Shown here: piece by piece, positions 1-13,420 of the stretch | Layout: the number at the start of each line of letters is the position of its first letter | Position numbering within the stretch: position 1 is the stretch's first letter | From: Lycorma delicatula | Taxonomy: Eukaryota; Arthropoda; Insecta; Hemiptera; Fulgoridae | Assembly (NCBI RefSeq): GCF_047948215.1 | Contig: NC_134460.1 | Location: 151,952,049 to 152,016,048, forward strand | DNA: 64,000 bases | Direction: 5' to 3' | Made by a program: the position numbers and the translations under genes | The notes under the pieces: generated by a model | Database searches by the model: none | What the model saw: the letters and a program-made list of their open reading frames with translations, nothing else | What the model was told of the DNA's origin: nothing

Positions 1-163
1 CATTACCGCCAATCGAACTGTCATAAAACCTTGCAATGACCGTTTGCAGGAACTTGCCGGGCTCAAGCCGTTCTCAGCTTAGCGCAGGCCACTCGAGTTT
101 TCTGAGCATATCAATTAATTTTTGTTCCTGTTTAATTTTATCGTGATTTTGTATTATACTAGC

Positions 164-345
164 AAATACCCCGTTTGAGTTTCGAAAATCGAAGGATCCG
201 TTGCGAAGATATAACAACAATACCGAATAACCGTGATTTGTTCGATCGATTGTGTACATGATGCATGCAAAAGATAGCCTTCAATATACTAACAAATACC
301 TCGTTTGAATCTTAAAAATCGGACAATTTTTTGCAGAGATATTAT
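164..345. repeat. Diverged direct repeat, two copies about 121 bp apart
   Basis: Two related segments, about 164-212 and 285-345, share a 'TACTARCAAATACCYCGTTTG' type core, then a run resembling 'AAAATCGGA', then 'GCRGAGATAT'. The copies differ at many positions. They look like a locally duplicated piece of an interspersed repeat. No coding potential is evident in the repeats. Confidence 0.5.
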
Positions 346-684
346 AAAAGCACCCCCGTCACACCTCGCAAAAGAGCGCCCCAGCGGCAGCCTGTTTGTT
401 ACGAGTTGATAGTGATGATTGGTCTAGCATCTTACGAGGTGCTCGCATACCTTCCCAATGTAGTTTCACACGCAGTCTTCCAGGGAAGCCCATTATTGTT
501 AAGCAGAATGTTTTTAAATTTATTTAATATTATTTTATTTAACGTAAATTTTATTTTATTATTTCTGTAATATTACTAATTTGATTGATTCGAATCATTT
601 AGTGCAAACCCACAGCTCACACAATGATGGAGAGAGACACACAGTTCACAGTTCATTAATTAATTTAATTCATTAAAGTTTGTG

Positions 685-685
<1 letters not shown>
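346..685. other. No recognised gene
   Basis: A 79-codon open frame (331-570, plus) has a hydrophobic C-terminal end rich in Leu, Phe and Asn. It resembles no family I know, and AT-rich DNA yields such frames by chance. Nothing else is supported before the (TA)n run. Confidence 0.4.

Positions 686-733
<48 letters not shown>
686..733. repeat. (TA)n microsatellite
   Basis: About 24 perfect TA units run directly into the head of the interspersed element at 733. This matches the habit of such elements of lying beside TA tracts. Confidence 0.95.
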
Positions 734-734
<1 letters not shown>

Positions 735-2096
735 TAGCGGACCCGACAGACGTTGTCCTGACGCGGCATCATTCTGTAATAAATGCACACACATAAATAT
801 AAGTAACTTAATTAAGTTAAAATTAGCAGGAATGTGTTCTAAATTTCATTAAAATGACTATTAGTATGATATTATCAGTTTGTGATTGTTGTATTATTGT
901 AATGGGTTTATTTATTAATTATGTGTAGTACGGTTAATATTTATTTTCACTAAATATTGAGATGTCCACAGAAAATTGAATTAAAAAATCGAAACGTCGT
1001 AAAATTAATAATTAGTGTAATTAATAAATTTTCATCCACATTACTAATAATTTTCACTTAACATCATTCTAAAAAAGTACCTCCTACATATTTTTTTTTT
1101 TTATTTAATGATTTTGATGTTTCATAACCATGTAACAGCTTAATTAATCAATTAATAAAAAAATTAAAGCACTGTAAAAAGGCAACGTAGTTAAAATTTT
1201 AGTAGAAATTTTTATCATTTTTCTCATTCTTTATTTTAACATCTATTTTACCAAACTTTAGATAATTGTAAATTAAAAATAATTTTAGAAAACTTTTTAT
1301 AAAATTAATCAGCTAAAACATTATAAATTCAATTTTTTAAATATACTTTAAATTATAAGTAACTTATATTTTAATTTTATAAATGTTATAATTTATTTTA
1401 CAAACTTAAATTTTTATTTTCAAAGAGCCGTTCACTACTTCATAAGTCGCATAGAATCAAATGAGAACTGACAATTTAAATTTGTAGGTTAAGTTGATTG
1501 TTATTGAATGCACGTGTATACATCATTAAAATTCATGAAAAAATCATGTAAAATACTCACTTCAATACTGCACCTTACAAATTTGCACGATGTACATTTT
1601 TTAATTAAACTTTAAAACGTTATTTCAATAAATAATAATATAATATAGTATTCTCAATAAGCGCGCAATTCTAGCAGACTCGGCAATGCTTCGCTATTTC
1701 TAGATCTGAGTATACATAGAGATTAAATGACAACTATTGAAAGTTTCATAAAACCTTAAAAAACTGAACATTAGCAATTTAACAAAATTTAACTTTACAC
1801 TTTATAAAAGTCAGAATGTAAATTAAAATAGAATATTATTGAATATTCGATACTGCGATCCGGCAGACTGCACTAGGGGTAGTGCAGTCTGCCAGATCCA
1901 ATGTAAAACATTCCAAAATTAACAACTTATAAATAAACAATTAATTACAAAAAACATTTTCCAGTGGACCAAATTGTGAATCTAAATCATTTTCGAATCC
2001 CCTTGAACACACACAAAAAATGTCATCAAAATCGGTCCAGCCGTTTAGGAGGAGTTCAGTGACACACGCACACAAGAAATATATATATATATATAT
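733..2096 (+). mobile_element. Microsatellite-flanked non-autonomous element, probably nested
   Basis: The left end reads 'ACTAGCGGACCCGACAGACG' straight after (TA)n. The right end (about 2017-2080) reads 'CATCAAAATCGGTCCAGCCG' and then runs into (AT)n at 2080-2096. A second head-like motif, 'CTAGCAGACTCGGCAATGC', lies near 1670, so a second related element may have inserted into the first. The interior is AT-rich without coding signal. Insect elements with such heads and 'AAATCGGTCCAGCCGTTT' tails next to microsatellites are widespread and non-autonomous; their class is disputed and I do not assign one. Confidence 0.6.
1857..1898. repeat. Hairpin inside the microsatellite-flanked element
   Basis: A perfect 13-bp inverted repeat ('GGCAGACTGCACT' against 'AGTGCAGTCTGCC') surrounds a 6-base loop. 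Flanking GATC on both sides extends the stem imperfectly. It lies in the distal part of the element, between the second head-like motif and the tail. Confidence 0.85.
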
Positions 2097-2439
2097 GTCT
2101 CTGTGTGTGTGTGTCTGTCGAGAGAGCTTTCGAGATGAAATATATCTAAAAACGTACTCAGTTTTGCCAAAAAATATAGGTAAAAACTTGGTTGCGACTG
2201 ACGGAGTAGTTTTTTGTTTATCCCGAACAAACAAAAGCCCTCTTCCACTTTTTGTAATAGTGTAGATACAGATTTAATTTTTAAAGAGCGTAATTAATAC
2301 GGTTTACAGGGAATGTTTTTAAGTTGGTACAAATGGTTTTATTGGTGACAATACTGCCTTTTGTGTTGCATATCTAATTATGCAAGAAGGCCGCTCGCTA
2401 CTTTAGTAGAGAAAGCATTTTCTGTGTTCAAATTTTTAT

Positions 2440-2734
2440 TTTTTCCTGTTTAGCCTCCGGTAACTACCGTTTAGATAATACTTCAGAGGATGAATGAGGA
2501 TGATATGTATGAGTGTGAATGAAGTGTAGTCTTGTACATTCTCAGTTCGACCATTTCTGAGATGTGTAGTCGGTTGGTTGAAATCCAACCACCAAAGAAT
2601 ACCGGTATCCACGATCTAGTATTCAAGTCCGTGTAAAAATAGCTGGCTTCACTAGGACTTGAACGCAGGAACTCTCGACTTCCAAAGCAGCTGATTTGGG
2701 AAGACGCGTTCACCACTAGACCAACCCGGTGGGT
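2440..2734 (-). mobile_element. tRNA-derived SINE, copy 1
   Basis: Read on the minus strand, it starts 'CCCACCGGGTTGGTCTAGTG', which contains a tRNA-like A box. The B box is 'GTTCAAGTCCTA' about 50 bases later. The body continues to a conserved 3' end ('GTTACCGGAGGCTAAACAG') and an A-rich tail. Three further copies lie at 24889-25174, 34655-35705 and 47239-47533. The head-body-tail order, internal pol III boxes and A-rich tail define a tRNA-type SINE. An open frame at 2483-2716 is an accident of this repeat. Confidence 0.85.
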
Positions 2735-2763
2735 TTAACCAAAACAAACTCCACTACTATCGT

Positions 2764-3660
2764 GGAACGGTATATCAGAAAAACCACTTACAAATTGAAA
2801 ATTCAAGTAGAAAACACTCCTGTGTGTCTTAAAAAAAAGATTCTGGAAGATCTCTGGCATGAGATCAAGTTGATCGTGTTCGCGCCGTGTACCGTCGCAA
2901 CATAGTACCGATAAATCAACTGAATTAACGAATTAGAGTTAAAAACTTGGCAAACGAACAAGTGGAGAATTTTACGGAAAATGATGCGTCATAAATTCCA
3001 ATTAATACAGCGTGATTTTTTTGTGTTTTACATGTTGGAACGAGTTGACGAAAAAACGTGTTTATTTCATCGCCTAATTTTCGACGACGAGTGCACGGTT
3101 AGAGGAAAAATTAATAGGCACAACGTACAAATAAGGGCAAAAGAAACTGCATAACATATACACGATTCGAGTAAAGTGAACCGATGTTTTATATTATTTC
3201 CCGAAAAAAAGTTTTTTTTTTTTTAAAGTACAGCAAACTGAAGGAATTTATTTCAAATTTTTAAGGAATCAATTAGAGAAAAACACTGAGAACTTTATTT
3301 CATAAAAAATGGAGGTTCGCTCAATGTAGTGGTTCGAAATTATTTGGATGAACACCTTCCAGACGTCGTCGGTCGTGCAACTGATGAAAATGTTAGTATG
3401 TTGAATAAGTTGACCACCAGAAAATCCAAACTTAAAGTCTTGTGACTACTTTATGAGGGGGTTTTATAAGACTAAGTTTTTATACCCTCTTTTTTTCCTG
3501 TAGCTAATTTTTTTTAAATGTTATCCTATGCGTTGTTGCTAATGTTGAGCGGCATATGTTTTCACGCGTTTGGGATGGATTGGACTATATTGTTGATATC
3601 TGTTCTACGAGTCTGCAACGTACACATCAAACACTTAGGAAATCAAAAGTTAAAAAATAT
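2764..3660 (+). pseudogene. Tc1/mariner-superfamily transposase, decayed
   Basis: Broken frames give recognisable pieces in order. There is a DNA-binding end ('WRILRKMMRHKFQLIQRD', about 2964). Next comes the first catalytic block ('LIFDDECTV' followed by 'GKINRHNVQI', about 3078-3140), matching the family's usual FSDECTF...GKVNRHNVRIWG. Then follow 'VVRNYLDEHLPDVV' (about 3330) and the C-terminal signature 'RVWDGLDYIVDIC' (about 3566), usually RVWEELDYRIDVCR. Stops and frameshifts separate these blocks, so no product is possible. A second piece resembling a C-terminus ('EDLWHEIKLIVF', about 2846) sits before the DNA-binding part and suggests a rearrangement. Terminal inverted repeats were not found. 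The family is certain; the exact limits are approximate. Confidence 0.8.
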
Positions 3661-4520
3661 TATATAAAATCTGACCTTTATATTTGAAAAAGAAATGTTT
3701 TACAAACCATCTGTCTATTTCATTTGTATCACTCCGTTTATTCAAATTTATAGAATATAAATTTTACGTAAATAATCTAAATATATTACATAAATTTATT
3801 AAATAATGCATTATTACTATTCTTTAATATTACGCGTTAATTTAATATAAATTAATCTTCTAATTTAAATTTTATTCAGGTCTAATTCAGAGTAATCTTA
3901 AAAAATCGGAGTAAATTGATTATCCCCTTTTATTTATTTAGTGCCTTTCAAATGACTTAAATTTTTAAAATAAGTAAGTTTTTCTTTCACTTTTTTATTG
4001 TTAATAGTATTGGAGATTTTTAACAGATATGTTTTTAAATTGACAATAATATGAATAAAATTAACAGCAAAAAAAGAATCAGAACTTTATAGGACTTATA
4101 TTTGATACGTAGTTGTTTTAAAACTTCATGTTGAGTTTTTCACTATTAGATCGGACTAATATTTTAATAAGAAATTAGATTTTAGCATAATTAAAAGAAA
4201 CAAGTAGATAAATGCCTGATGAAATGAATTTTTCTTACGGTTCGATATTTTAACGGAAATATCACTTTACTCAAATTTACGTCAAATATAAGTTAATTAA
4301 ACTCTTATTCCTCAAATGTGGAAGGAAAAATATGAATTTAATTTTGAAAACAATTTTATTTTACACCTTTTTTTTTCTCTTTTCCTTTTACGACTACATG
4401 GTAGCAGGATAATTTGGTGGAATTTATAGGGCGGATGTTCTTCAAGACGCAAACTAATTGGAGGGATAAATTAACACAAAATTTAACAGTATTAAAAAAC
4501 CTAAAACGTTCTACCCTTAC
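3661..4520. other. AT-rich stretch, nothing recognised
   Basis: No open frame, repeat or RNA signal that I can support. A short minus-strand frame at 4356-4559 is an antisense shadow of the LINE piece that follows. Confidence 0.4.
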
Positions 4521-4523
4521 GAC

Positions 4524-4712
4524 ACAATAGTAGAGAACAGGGAAAGGTGGAAGGACCATGTTAATTGGATTTTAGAGGGAAGGTTCCCTAAGGAAATAAT
4601 ACACTATCGACCGAAAGGAAAAAGAAGTGTGGGACGGCCAAGAAAGAGTTGGTAACCCTTAGAAACCGGAAAAGGTGAATCGCCTATACCGTGATGGAAG
4701 AAGAAAAAGAAG
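4524..4712 (+). pseudogene. LINE reverse transcriptase C-terminus, 5'-truncated
   Basis: One frame reads 'IVENRERWKDHVNWILEGR' and then 'GKRSVGRPRKSW' before a stop. This resembles the extreme C-terminus of endonuclease/reverse-transcriptase proteins of insect LINEs, where an 'RGRPRKRW' motif precedes a Gly- and Asn-rich end. It finishes in an Arg/Lys-rich segment encoded by GAA/AAG repeats (about 4690-4720), which may be the A-rich LINE tail. The rest of the element is absent, as expected for 5' truncation. The clade cannot be fixed from so short a piece. Confidence 0.6.
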
Positions 4713-5985
4713 AAAAAACCTTTAAACGAATTTTTGTTTAAATAAAAACAATTTTGAAATAACTCCTGTGTTAATATATTTTACCGTGTTCTTTATTATG
4801 AAATATAATAGACAATTATATAAAATTTTACAAAAAAATGTATAAGTAGTTTCATCAATATTTATTTATAAAAATAAATTCTCATTCACTTGTTTATTAC
4901 TATTTTTTCCTGTTGATTACTTTTAGATGTCTGCTTCGTCAATACGCACGAGTATATAAATTTTTAATTAAAAACATAAATAAAATACGGAAAAATATGT
5001 TTACCATCTCAGTTACTTAAATAACAGACACAAAATATGTATATTCTTTTCTAATGAAGCAGATAACGCTCAATACACAGAAAAAGAGAAGGAAAACATA
5101 ATAAGGTGAATGAAAGTTTATTTTTATAAATAATTATATACTACTATTAGAATAAGAATTTGCTAGAATGTTTATTAACTTAAAAATTTATTTAATTATT
5201 TTTCGGGAAGATGAATCGAAAAATTGTTCAAATTTGCATTATAGTTTATTTAAACGAAATATCAGTGTGATCTTTTTTATCATTTGCTTTCTGTACCGAG
5301 GCATTTTCTTTGACTATATCTCCGTTCCTATGCCTTTCTATATTCAGCTGTAGTTTTGACTTTTGATAGCTTGCGTTTTTTATTAGATCATTTATAATTT
5401 TTTAATTTTGCCAGCCTTTCTTTTTTAAATTTTCTAATGATCCTTCTGTCACTGTTTTAATCAATCCTTTTCCTCTTATGATTTGCTCCAATTACTAGTT
5501 TTCCATTTCAAACTGTTCTGATTAAGTTTGTATTCTCGTTCAATTTCCTCCATTATTTTGTTAATTTTTGTCTCTGTCTGTGAATTTAGTAGCCCTTGAC
5601 CTCCTCCATTCCCGTATTTCAACTACCTGCAGTCTTTTAACTCCTTTTTCCCCTTTTTCCATCTTCCCTTTCTTTTTTCCTTCTTCACAAGTCCGTGTAT
5701 CACGTCTATACACCGGAACGTTACACTTAACAAGAAGCTATGTATATATATATATATGTATCTTAAACAATATACATAAATATATAATAAACATTATTAA
5801 GTTCGTACATAAATAGATAACTCGAAGGAACATTCGTAAAATTCACAACAAACAAAGCAAAGAAAACACTAAGAAATAGTCTTACGAATCACAAAAAAGA
5901 ATAACTAATCAAATAAAGAAACATCGAAAGAAATCAAAGAACTAACAAAAGTAAGGGGCAAAACGAAATAAAGAATTTTGACGAC
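4713..5985. other. AT-rich stretch with a pyrimidine-rich patch
   Basis: Nothing with a recognisable domain. The patch at about 5560-5700 is rich in C and T on the plus strand and opens an 82-codon frame (5568-5816) of low-complexity Ser, Leu and Phe. A short (TA)n run lies near 5742-5757. I would not call a gene here. Confidence 0.4.
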
Positions 5986-5989
5986 GCAC

Positions 5990-6558
5990 AACAACGTAGG
6001 TTAGCTGTTTCAGAGAACTTACAATCTAATATATGAAGTCGATTTAAGCTCCTAACATCCTCGCTACTATCCAGGAAGTTAACCGCGAGCCAGTCTACGT
6101 GCTTGTTCCGTCTCATTTTGTACTTTGTATCGAATCGCAGCATCTACTCTTAAACGGTTGGCAATCACAGATAAAATCTGGTATTTCAGTTGTTTTTTTT
6201 TGCAAACCACGTTGCTTCTGTTATATTTCTCAATAATTTTTTCATAAATCACTGTACGACTTCGATGTTATTCTAAGTAACATCTTACTCTCGTAAGAGA
6301 GAGTAACAACTTACTCTCGTAAGTCTAAATCGGTTTCAGAATCGCTAAGTACAACAATTGCATGGTAAGTAATGATAGTTGCGATCGCCTGCCTAACAAT
6401 CATTACATCTCCCTGAACGTAATGGTAAGTTGCATTCTTTTCTCCCTGACATGAATCCTCCACGTCAGTAGGCGATCCAGATGTAGTCCTAGGTATCGCA
6501 CGCTGTTAGCGTGCGGGATGAAAACGCCATTAACTCTACGAAATGACTGTTTCTTTTT
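5990..6558 (-). pseudogene. Jockey-clade LINE reverse transcriptase 3' part
   Basis: On the minus strand, from 6558 downward, broken frames give 'RVNGVFIPHANSVRYLGLHL' with 'DRLLTW', then 'GRRSQLSLLTMQLLYLAILK', then 'TEATWFAKKNN', and last 'HVDWLAVNFLDSSEDVR'. The order equals the thumb and C-terminal region of Jockey-type reverse transcriptases (YLGLHLDRRLTW ... GRKSQLS ... LKPIWTYG ... NAPWFV ... HVNRLAVNLLD). The same family is present on the plus strand at 39598-40369, with the parallel ending 'HVNRLTVNFLENGEDVR'. Several stops and frameshifts make it inactive. Confidence 0.8.
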
Positions 6559-7980
6559 ATTAAACGTTTTTACTTAAATGTTTGTTTAATTTTTAGTTTC
6601 TCATCATTCTATTCACATAATACCTACGTACCTGAACCGTTTTACACGTTCAATCGTTTCTTCTTTTGTACAAACAATTTACATTTATTTTTGTTCCACA
6701 TTCTCTCATAAATTTTTCTAATTTAAAATCATTTTTTGAATAATCTGTACATAATTTCATAAAAGTACCATATTATCTTTTGCGAACCTTAAAGAACTAG
6801 CTAATGTATATATTAATTTTAGAATTAGTTTATTATAATAACGGATTTGTATAGGGAGAAAACATATTATGGTCGTAAATAATTAACGGAAAATTACACT
6901 CAGAAATTTATTGACAGATTATAAAAACACATTATTGAACACTCATGTTCAATTTCATGATTAAAAAAACACTTTTATAATAAAAATGAAAGTAGATTTT
7001 ACATGAAGGAGGAAAAAAACATTACTAATATCTTAAAGCTGGAGCGCATGAATACAATTTTAATTATGTGCAACGTAAAACCTCTTCAAAAGTTCATCGG
7101 TAGTGATATTTAAGTACCGTAAAAGAAAAAGATAAGGCCTTTACAAGAGGATCAGTCACTTTGATTAAAAAGTAAAGCGTATATTCATACTAGTACATTG
7201 TTTAAAACCTGAAGATTTTTTATCAACGCGAAGAGACTTAAAATATTTTATATACACAAGAAAGTCAAATTAATATTTCAGTAGCAAACACTAATTTAAT
7301 TACTAAACATTTTTTAAACGCATTTTTATCAATATTAAAAAAAAATTAATTAAAAACACGACATTTTAGAATTTTAACAAATTTCTCTAATATTTTTTTT
7401 TCGGTTTTGAACGTAACCTTTCTATCGTAAGCAGTTCATTTAAATTAACTTTTTTGTTTTCTTTAACAATTAACTTCCTTTTTTTTTGGTTAATGAAATT
7501 TCAATATTTCTTTTTCTCTATCTTCTTCATTATGCGACAGCTTTTTTCAGTTTTTTATTTCAAAATAATTCTCTACACCTGTTTTATCCTTCGATTTTCT
7601 GCGACTTATCATCGTTAAATCCTTATATTTTGTCCAAGGATTTAAATATCGATAGGAAAATATTTTTATATAATTACTTTAAATTTTAATTATAATATAT
7701 AAATAATTGTGATGTGTATTTAAACATTATATTTAACCGGTTTAAATAATTCTGATTTTTCAAGATTTTTAAACTTTTTCTTTTCAATAATATTTTACGT
7801 TTTAATTCTACTATCAAACTGGTCTGAATCCGACAAAAAATATAATAATAAAATTAAGAATCTATTTATTTGTAATTAACAATAAAATCTGAGTGATATT
7901 CTATAATGAAAATTAATTCAACAATGATAGTGTTTAATGAAAATGTTTGATAATATAAACGCATAAGACCTACATCTAGC
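6559..7980. other. AT-rich stretch, nothing recognised
   Basis: Long A and T runs with no supported gene, RNA or repeat structure. A 67-codon plus-strand frame (7486-7689) is Phe- and Leu-rich, as expected by chance in such DNA. Confidence 0.4.
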
Positions 7981-7984
7981 TGAT

Positions 7985-8140
7985 AAATAATACGAGTATA
8001 AATATCTAGGAACATAGATTAACGCAAACAACGACAATACTGAACAAATTATGGAAATGCTCGCAAACATTCCGTAAGTTGAAGAAACTTCTTCTGTTGA
8101 AAATATCTAAACCCTTAATAAAAATATAAACAAAAGATCC
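7985..8140 (+). pseudogene. Possible LINE fragment
   Basis: A frame reads 'YEYKYLGT', a stop, then 'INANNDNTEQIMEMLANIP'. This resembles the 'KYLGT.I..DN...EI..RI' stretch found in LINE reverse transcriptases downstream of the catalytic FADD box. Leucine-rich residues follow in another frame, as in the family. It is short and carries stops, so this is a weak call. Confidence 0.35.
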
Positions 8141-8725
8141 AGAACCTTTCTGATACAGTTATTAAAATCAGTGTTACTAATAACCTGGATCAAAAGAGTC
8201 AGAGATTTTTTTTTTTTTTTTGTTTTGAGACACTTTCTTTCATATATTACGTAGCTCTAAGGTCAGAAAAAATATTAATAACTATATAAGTATGAAATTT
8301 GGCCATATCTTGAAAGAACATTATAAACGTCTGCAAGTGATTGTACAGGGAAAGTGAATCATAGCTGTATGATCACAGAGATTGGTTTAATTGTAGATCA
8401 AACTATTTATTTAGATCACCTGAAAAAAAATACAAATAGCCACGGTGGTTGCTAACATTAGTTTAAGGGCGGAACAATAAAAATAATAAAATTTTAAAAG
8501 CGAGATTAACCACTCGGTAACAGATTAATTTAAACTTACGTGACAAAAAAACAGGAACAAATGGAAGAAATTCCTCTTACCTGAAACAGAAAGAAAATCA
8601 TTAAATTCAATAAGATTTTAAAATCAATTACTTTCGTAATTTTTAACTTAATTTTTTCTCCTTAGCGTTTAAACAGACTTATTCACGAAGAATATTACAT
8701 TAATATATTAATCCAGGACATGTTC
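8141..8725. other. AT-rich stretch, nothing recognised
   Basis: A poly-T run near 8205-8221 is the only notable local feature. No gene or repeat is supported. Confidence 0.35.
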
Positions 8726-8815
8726 TAATGATGAAAATAAAGAAGAAAGTTCATGTAAGTGTAGGTTCGGAAACGCTTCGTTAGCGAGTGCCGCTGGCGA
8801 AAGCGCCGCTAGACT
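8726..8815 (+). mobile_element. Possible mariner untranslated-end remnant
   Basis: The stretch 'GAAACGCTTCGTTAGCGAG' with its flanks resembles the untranslated ends of the mariner family seen at 24291-24735 ('AAACGCTTTGTAATCGAG') and, reversed, at 17280-17340. Only this short piece is visible and no terminal repeat is identified. Confidence 0.4.
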
Positions 8816-9790
8816 GTAATTCTTTTTGCACTTTTATTGTTTCACTGTGTCTTGTGATTTTTCTGTATCTAGTATAATGTGTATTAACTTCTTGTTACAT
8901 CTTCGCCTGGACCAACTCGAGGCTGGGTTTTCCACGGGCAGTGGGTTCTTTACCAATCCTTTTTTGCGCCGCCTATACGTGGTGGTAAGTCTTTTGTTCT
9001 TTGAAAACGATGTGAATGGTGGTTTTATAAGTGTATTCATTCTATTTCTATGTGTTACGGTAAGTTTTATTCATTGGTATTTTCCACGGGCTGTCTATTG
9101 CTGCCTACTTGTTGGGCGTGAACTTTCGTCGTGTAGACCGTCTATACGGGACTCATGAGATCCGTGTCAGTTTATTTTATCTAAATGTACGTTTTTCTAT
9201 TTTTCTTTGGATTTCTTCATGATTTTTTTTCCTGTCGTTATCTTATGGGGGTCTTAACTCCCAAAGGATTTGAGCTTTAGACTGTGATGTCTAATACCCA
9301 GGATGTAGTTATGTGGATGGGCGTGTATGATAATTTCAACGAAAAAAAAGAACTAGCGAAAAAAATAAGGTCGCCAGGGGTCGAATCGTGGACATTTGTA
9401 GTGACAAGGGAGGTAGCGTCATTGCTGAGGGTGTTTTTAGTCCATCCACATGCACGAGTGGTTGGATTTGGGCGATTCGATGACGCATTAAGGACCCTCT
9501 AGGTATGTGAGGTGGGCGCGCGATTCGGAGGGGGTATGCGTTGGGTGCATACCCGGATTCTGATTAGGGTATAGGGACGGGAAGAGCAGCCCTTCTGAAG
9601 AGAGGCATCGGGGAAACTGGATACGGTTGTCATGATATCTCAATGAACCAGAAGGGACCCCGATGGGCAGAGCAGCGGTTTTAGCTGTATGCACTATGGT
9701 GGGTTATTCTACAGCCACGTCACTCAGGGCCGACCTAGGCAGCGTCTTCTAGGCGATTATCGGTTGCCCCTGTGTGGTTAAAAAAAAAAA
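8816..9790 (+). mobile_element. GC-richer block, perhaps the 3' end of an R1-type LINE
   Basis: The block is much richer in G and C than its surroundings and ends in an A run at 9781-9790, just before a microsatellite. Frames of 110 codons (8826-9158) and 72 codons (9284-9502, ending 'GFGRFDDALRTL') occur, but neither has a domain I can name. The stretch 9590-9770, with 'CCAGAAGGGACCCCGATGGG', resembles from memory the G-rich 3' untranslated ends of R1-clade LINEs. The abrupt A-run end supports a retroposed piece. It could equally be a fragment of an unrelated element or host exon. Confidence 0.3.
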
Positions 9791-9870
9791 TTCTGTAATT
9801 CTTTGAGACTAAATTAACGGATACATTTAGTGGTTTTATATGAAATATTACGTGAAAAACTGAAAAAATA

Positions 9871-12180
<2,310 letters not shown>

Positions 12181-12576
12181 CGGGACAATGTGTTCGAAAA
12201 ACGTTTTATCCTGCTATAACTCTGGAATCAATGAAAGTAAGTACCACTAATGATATATCGTTGAAAAGCTCTCAATCTGGGCTTATTACAGCAGTTAAGA
12301 AATCCAAACGTTCTGGAATTTTGGGCTTTTTTGGACAATTTTGGTCCAGTCGATTGCAATAAAAAGGGAAGGTGCACAACTAAATGTTACAACAGTCCTA
12401 AATTCTATATATCAACATACTACGGCTAATCGTTTTTGAGTTATGCGAGATACATACGTACGTAGGTATAGACGTCACGCCAAAACTAGTCAGGGATGGT
12501 TAAAATGGATATTTTCGTTGAAATCAGAAATTTTTCCCGATTATAATACTTCCTTTACTTTGTACAACGAAGTAAT
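12181..12576 (+). repeat. Dispersed repeat X, copy 1
   Basis: Shares its whole length and order with 26245-26605. Common blocks are 'ACCACTWATGATATATCGT', 'AAAAGCTCTCAATMTGGGCT', 'TCAGTCGATTRCAATMAAAAG' type, 'GGTGCACAACTARATGTTAC', 'CTACGGCTAATCGTTTTT' and 'GTCACGCCRAAACTAGTCA'. The 67-codon frame inside (12443-12646) is not conserved in the second copy. It is a non-coding interspersed element of unknown class with unmarked ends. Confidence 0.75.
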
Positions 12577-12833
12577 AATTATTATAATAATAATAAAAAC
12601 CGTTATAAGGAGGAAAATAATTGTACGCCTACATATAAAAATGTAAAACAAATTATATTTTGTTAATTTTTAAGGTGGAACCCGCCGGGATGCTTGGTGG
12701 CTTTCTATAAAGAGTGCCTGCCAAATTCAGGGGAGAAAAATTCCCAAGGCACTTCTTGAACTTTCATTTCAAATAAACAGTCCTTTTGATCTTTGTGTCG
12801 CTCTGTTGCGAGAACATAGGACTTCTTAAGGAC

Positions 12834-12874
12834 AAGGTGGCAATACTTCAGGCCTCCTTAAGTATTGCCACCTT
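12834..12874. repeat. 15-bp perfect inverted repeat
   Basis: Arms 'AAGGTGGCAATACTT' (12834-12848) and 'AAGTATTGCCACCTT' (12860-12874) enclose an 11-base loop. 'CTTAAG' before and 'CTAAG' after allow an imperfect extension. Its role is unknown; a stem-loop or the join of two elements would both fit. Confidence 0.85.
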
Positions 12875-13420
12875 CTCCTAAGACGTCTTTTAGCATTTAT
12901 CAGGTTCATCTACTCCCTAGGATATTCTGTACCTTCCCTATCTTATACCTTTCTTTCGGTGTCGAGCGGCATACCCCTTCTTCCATTACTCAGGTTAAAT
13001 ACTGTGTTGTATATTCCATAACCTTTGAGCACATCAACTGCACAGGTATAACCAACCCTTCCTCGACACAATTACTTTTTTATGCGCCTCAATGTCCTTA
13101 GAGAGCACATTTAGGTTAGAGAGCACATATGTTTTGAACCTATTAAATGTACATAGTAATCTTTCTTGCTAAAAGGTGTTTCAAGAAGCTTATAATCGCA
13201 TGACATCCGCGATATCATAGAGTATTATGAGAGGTGGTTTAACAGCGTTTTTCTTGATTACTTTAACAATCATACCCTCCATTGGAAGATTATTGAAACG
13301 ATTCGATAACGGCAGTACATCAGGGGAACAATTTGGGGATGGTGGTATCCGTTGTTTCCGAACAACTGTGTTTGTCTTCCACTGAAGGCGATCTGGTTGC
13401 GAGTCTGTTAGAGAATCAAT
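12875..13420 (-). pseudogene. Possible LINE ORF1 (gag-like) remnant
   Basis: On the minus strand a frame reads 'RKQRIPPSPNCSPDVLPLSN' followed by 'RFNNLPMEGM' and 'KKNAVKPPLIIL' (about 13200-13365). An 'NRF..L' segment followed by a Pro-rich 'KPPPI' segment is the usual order at the start of the RNA-binding region in Jockey-type ORF1 proteins. The next part, 'RFKTYVLSNLNVLSKDIEAH' (about 13080-13140), fits loosely. No zinc knuckles were found. The call is tentative. Confidence 0.3.

Noticed and set aside
2483..2716. 77-codon gene on the minus strand
   Set aside because: It is an open frame within SINE copy 1 and is not kept in the other copies.
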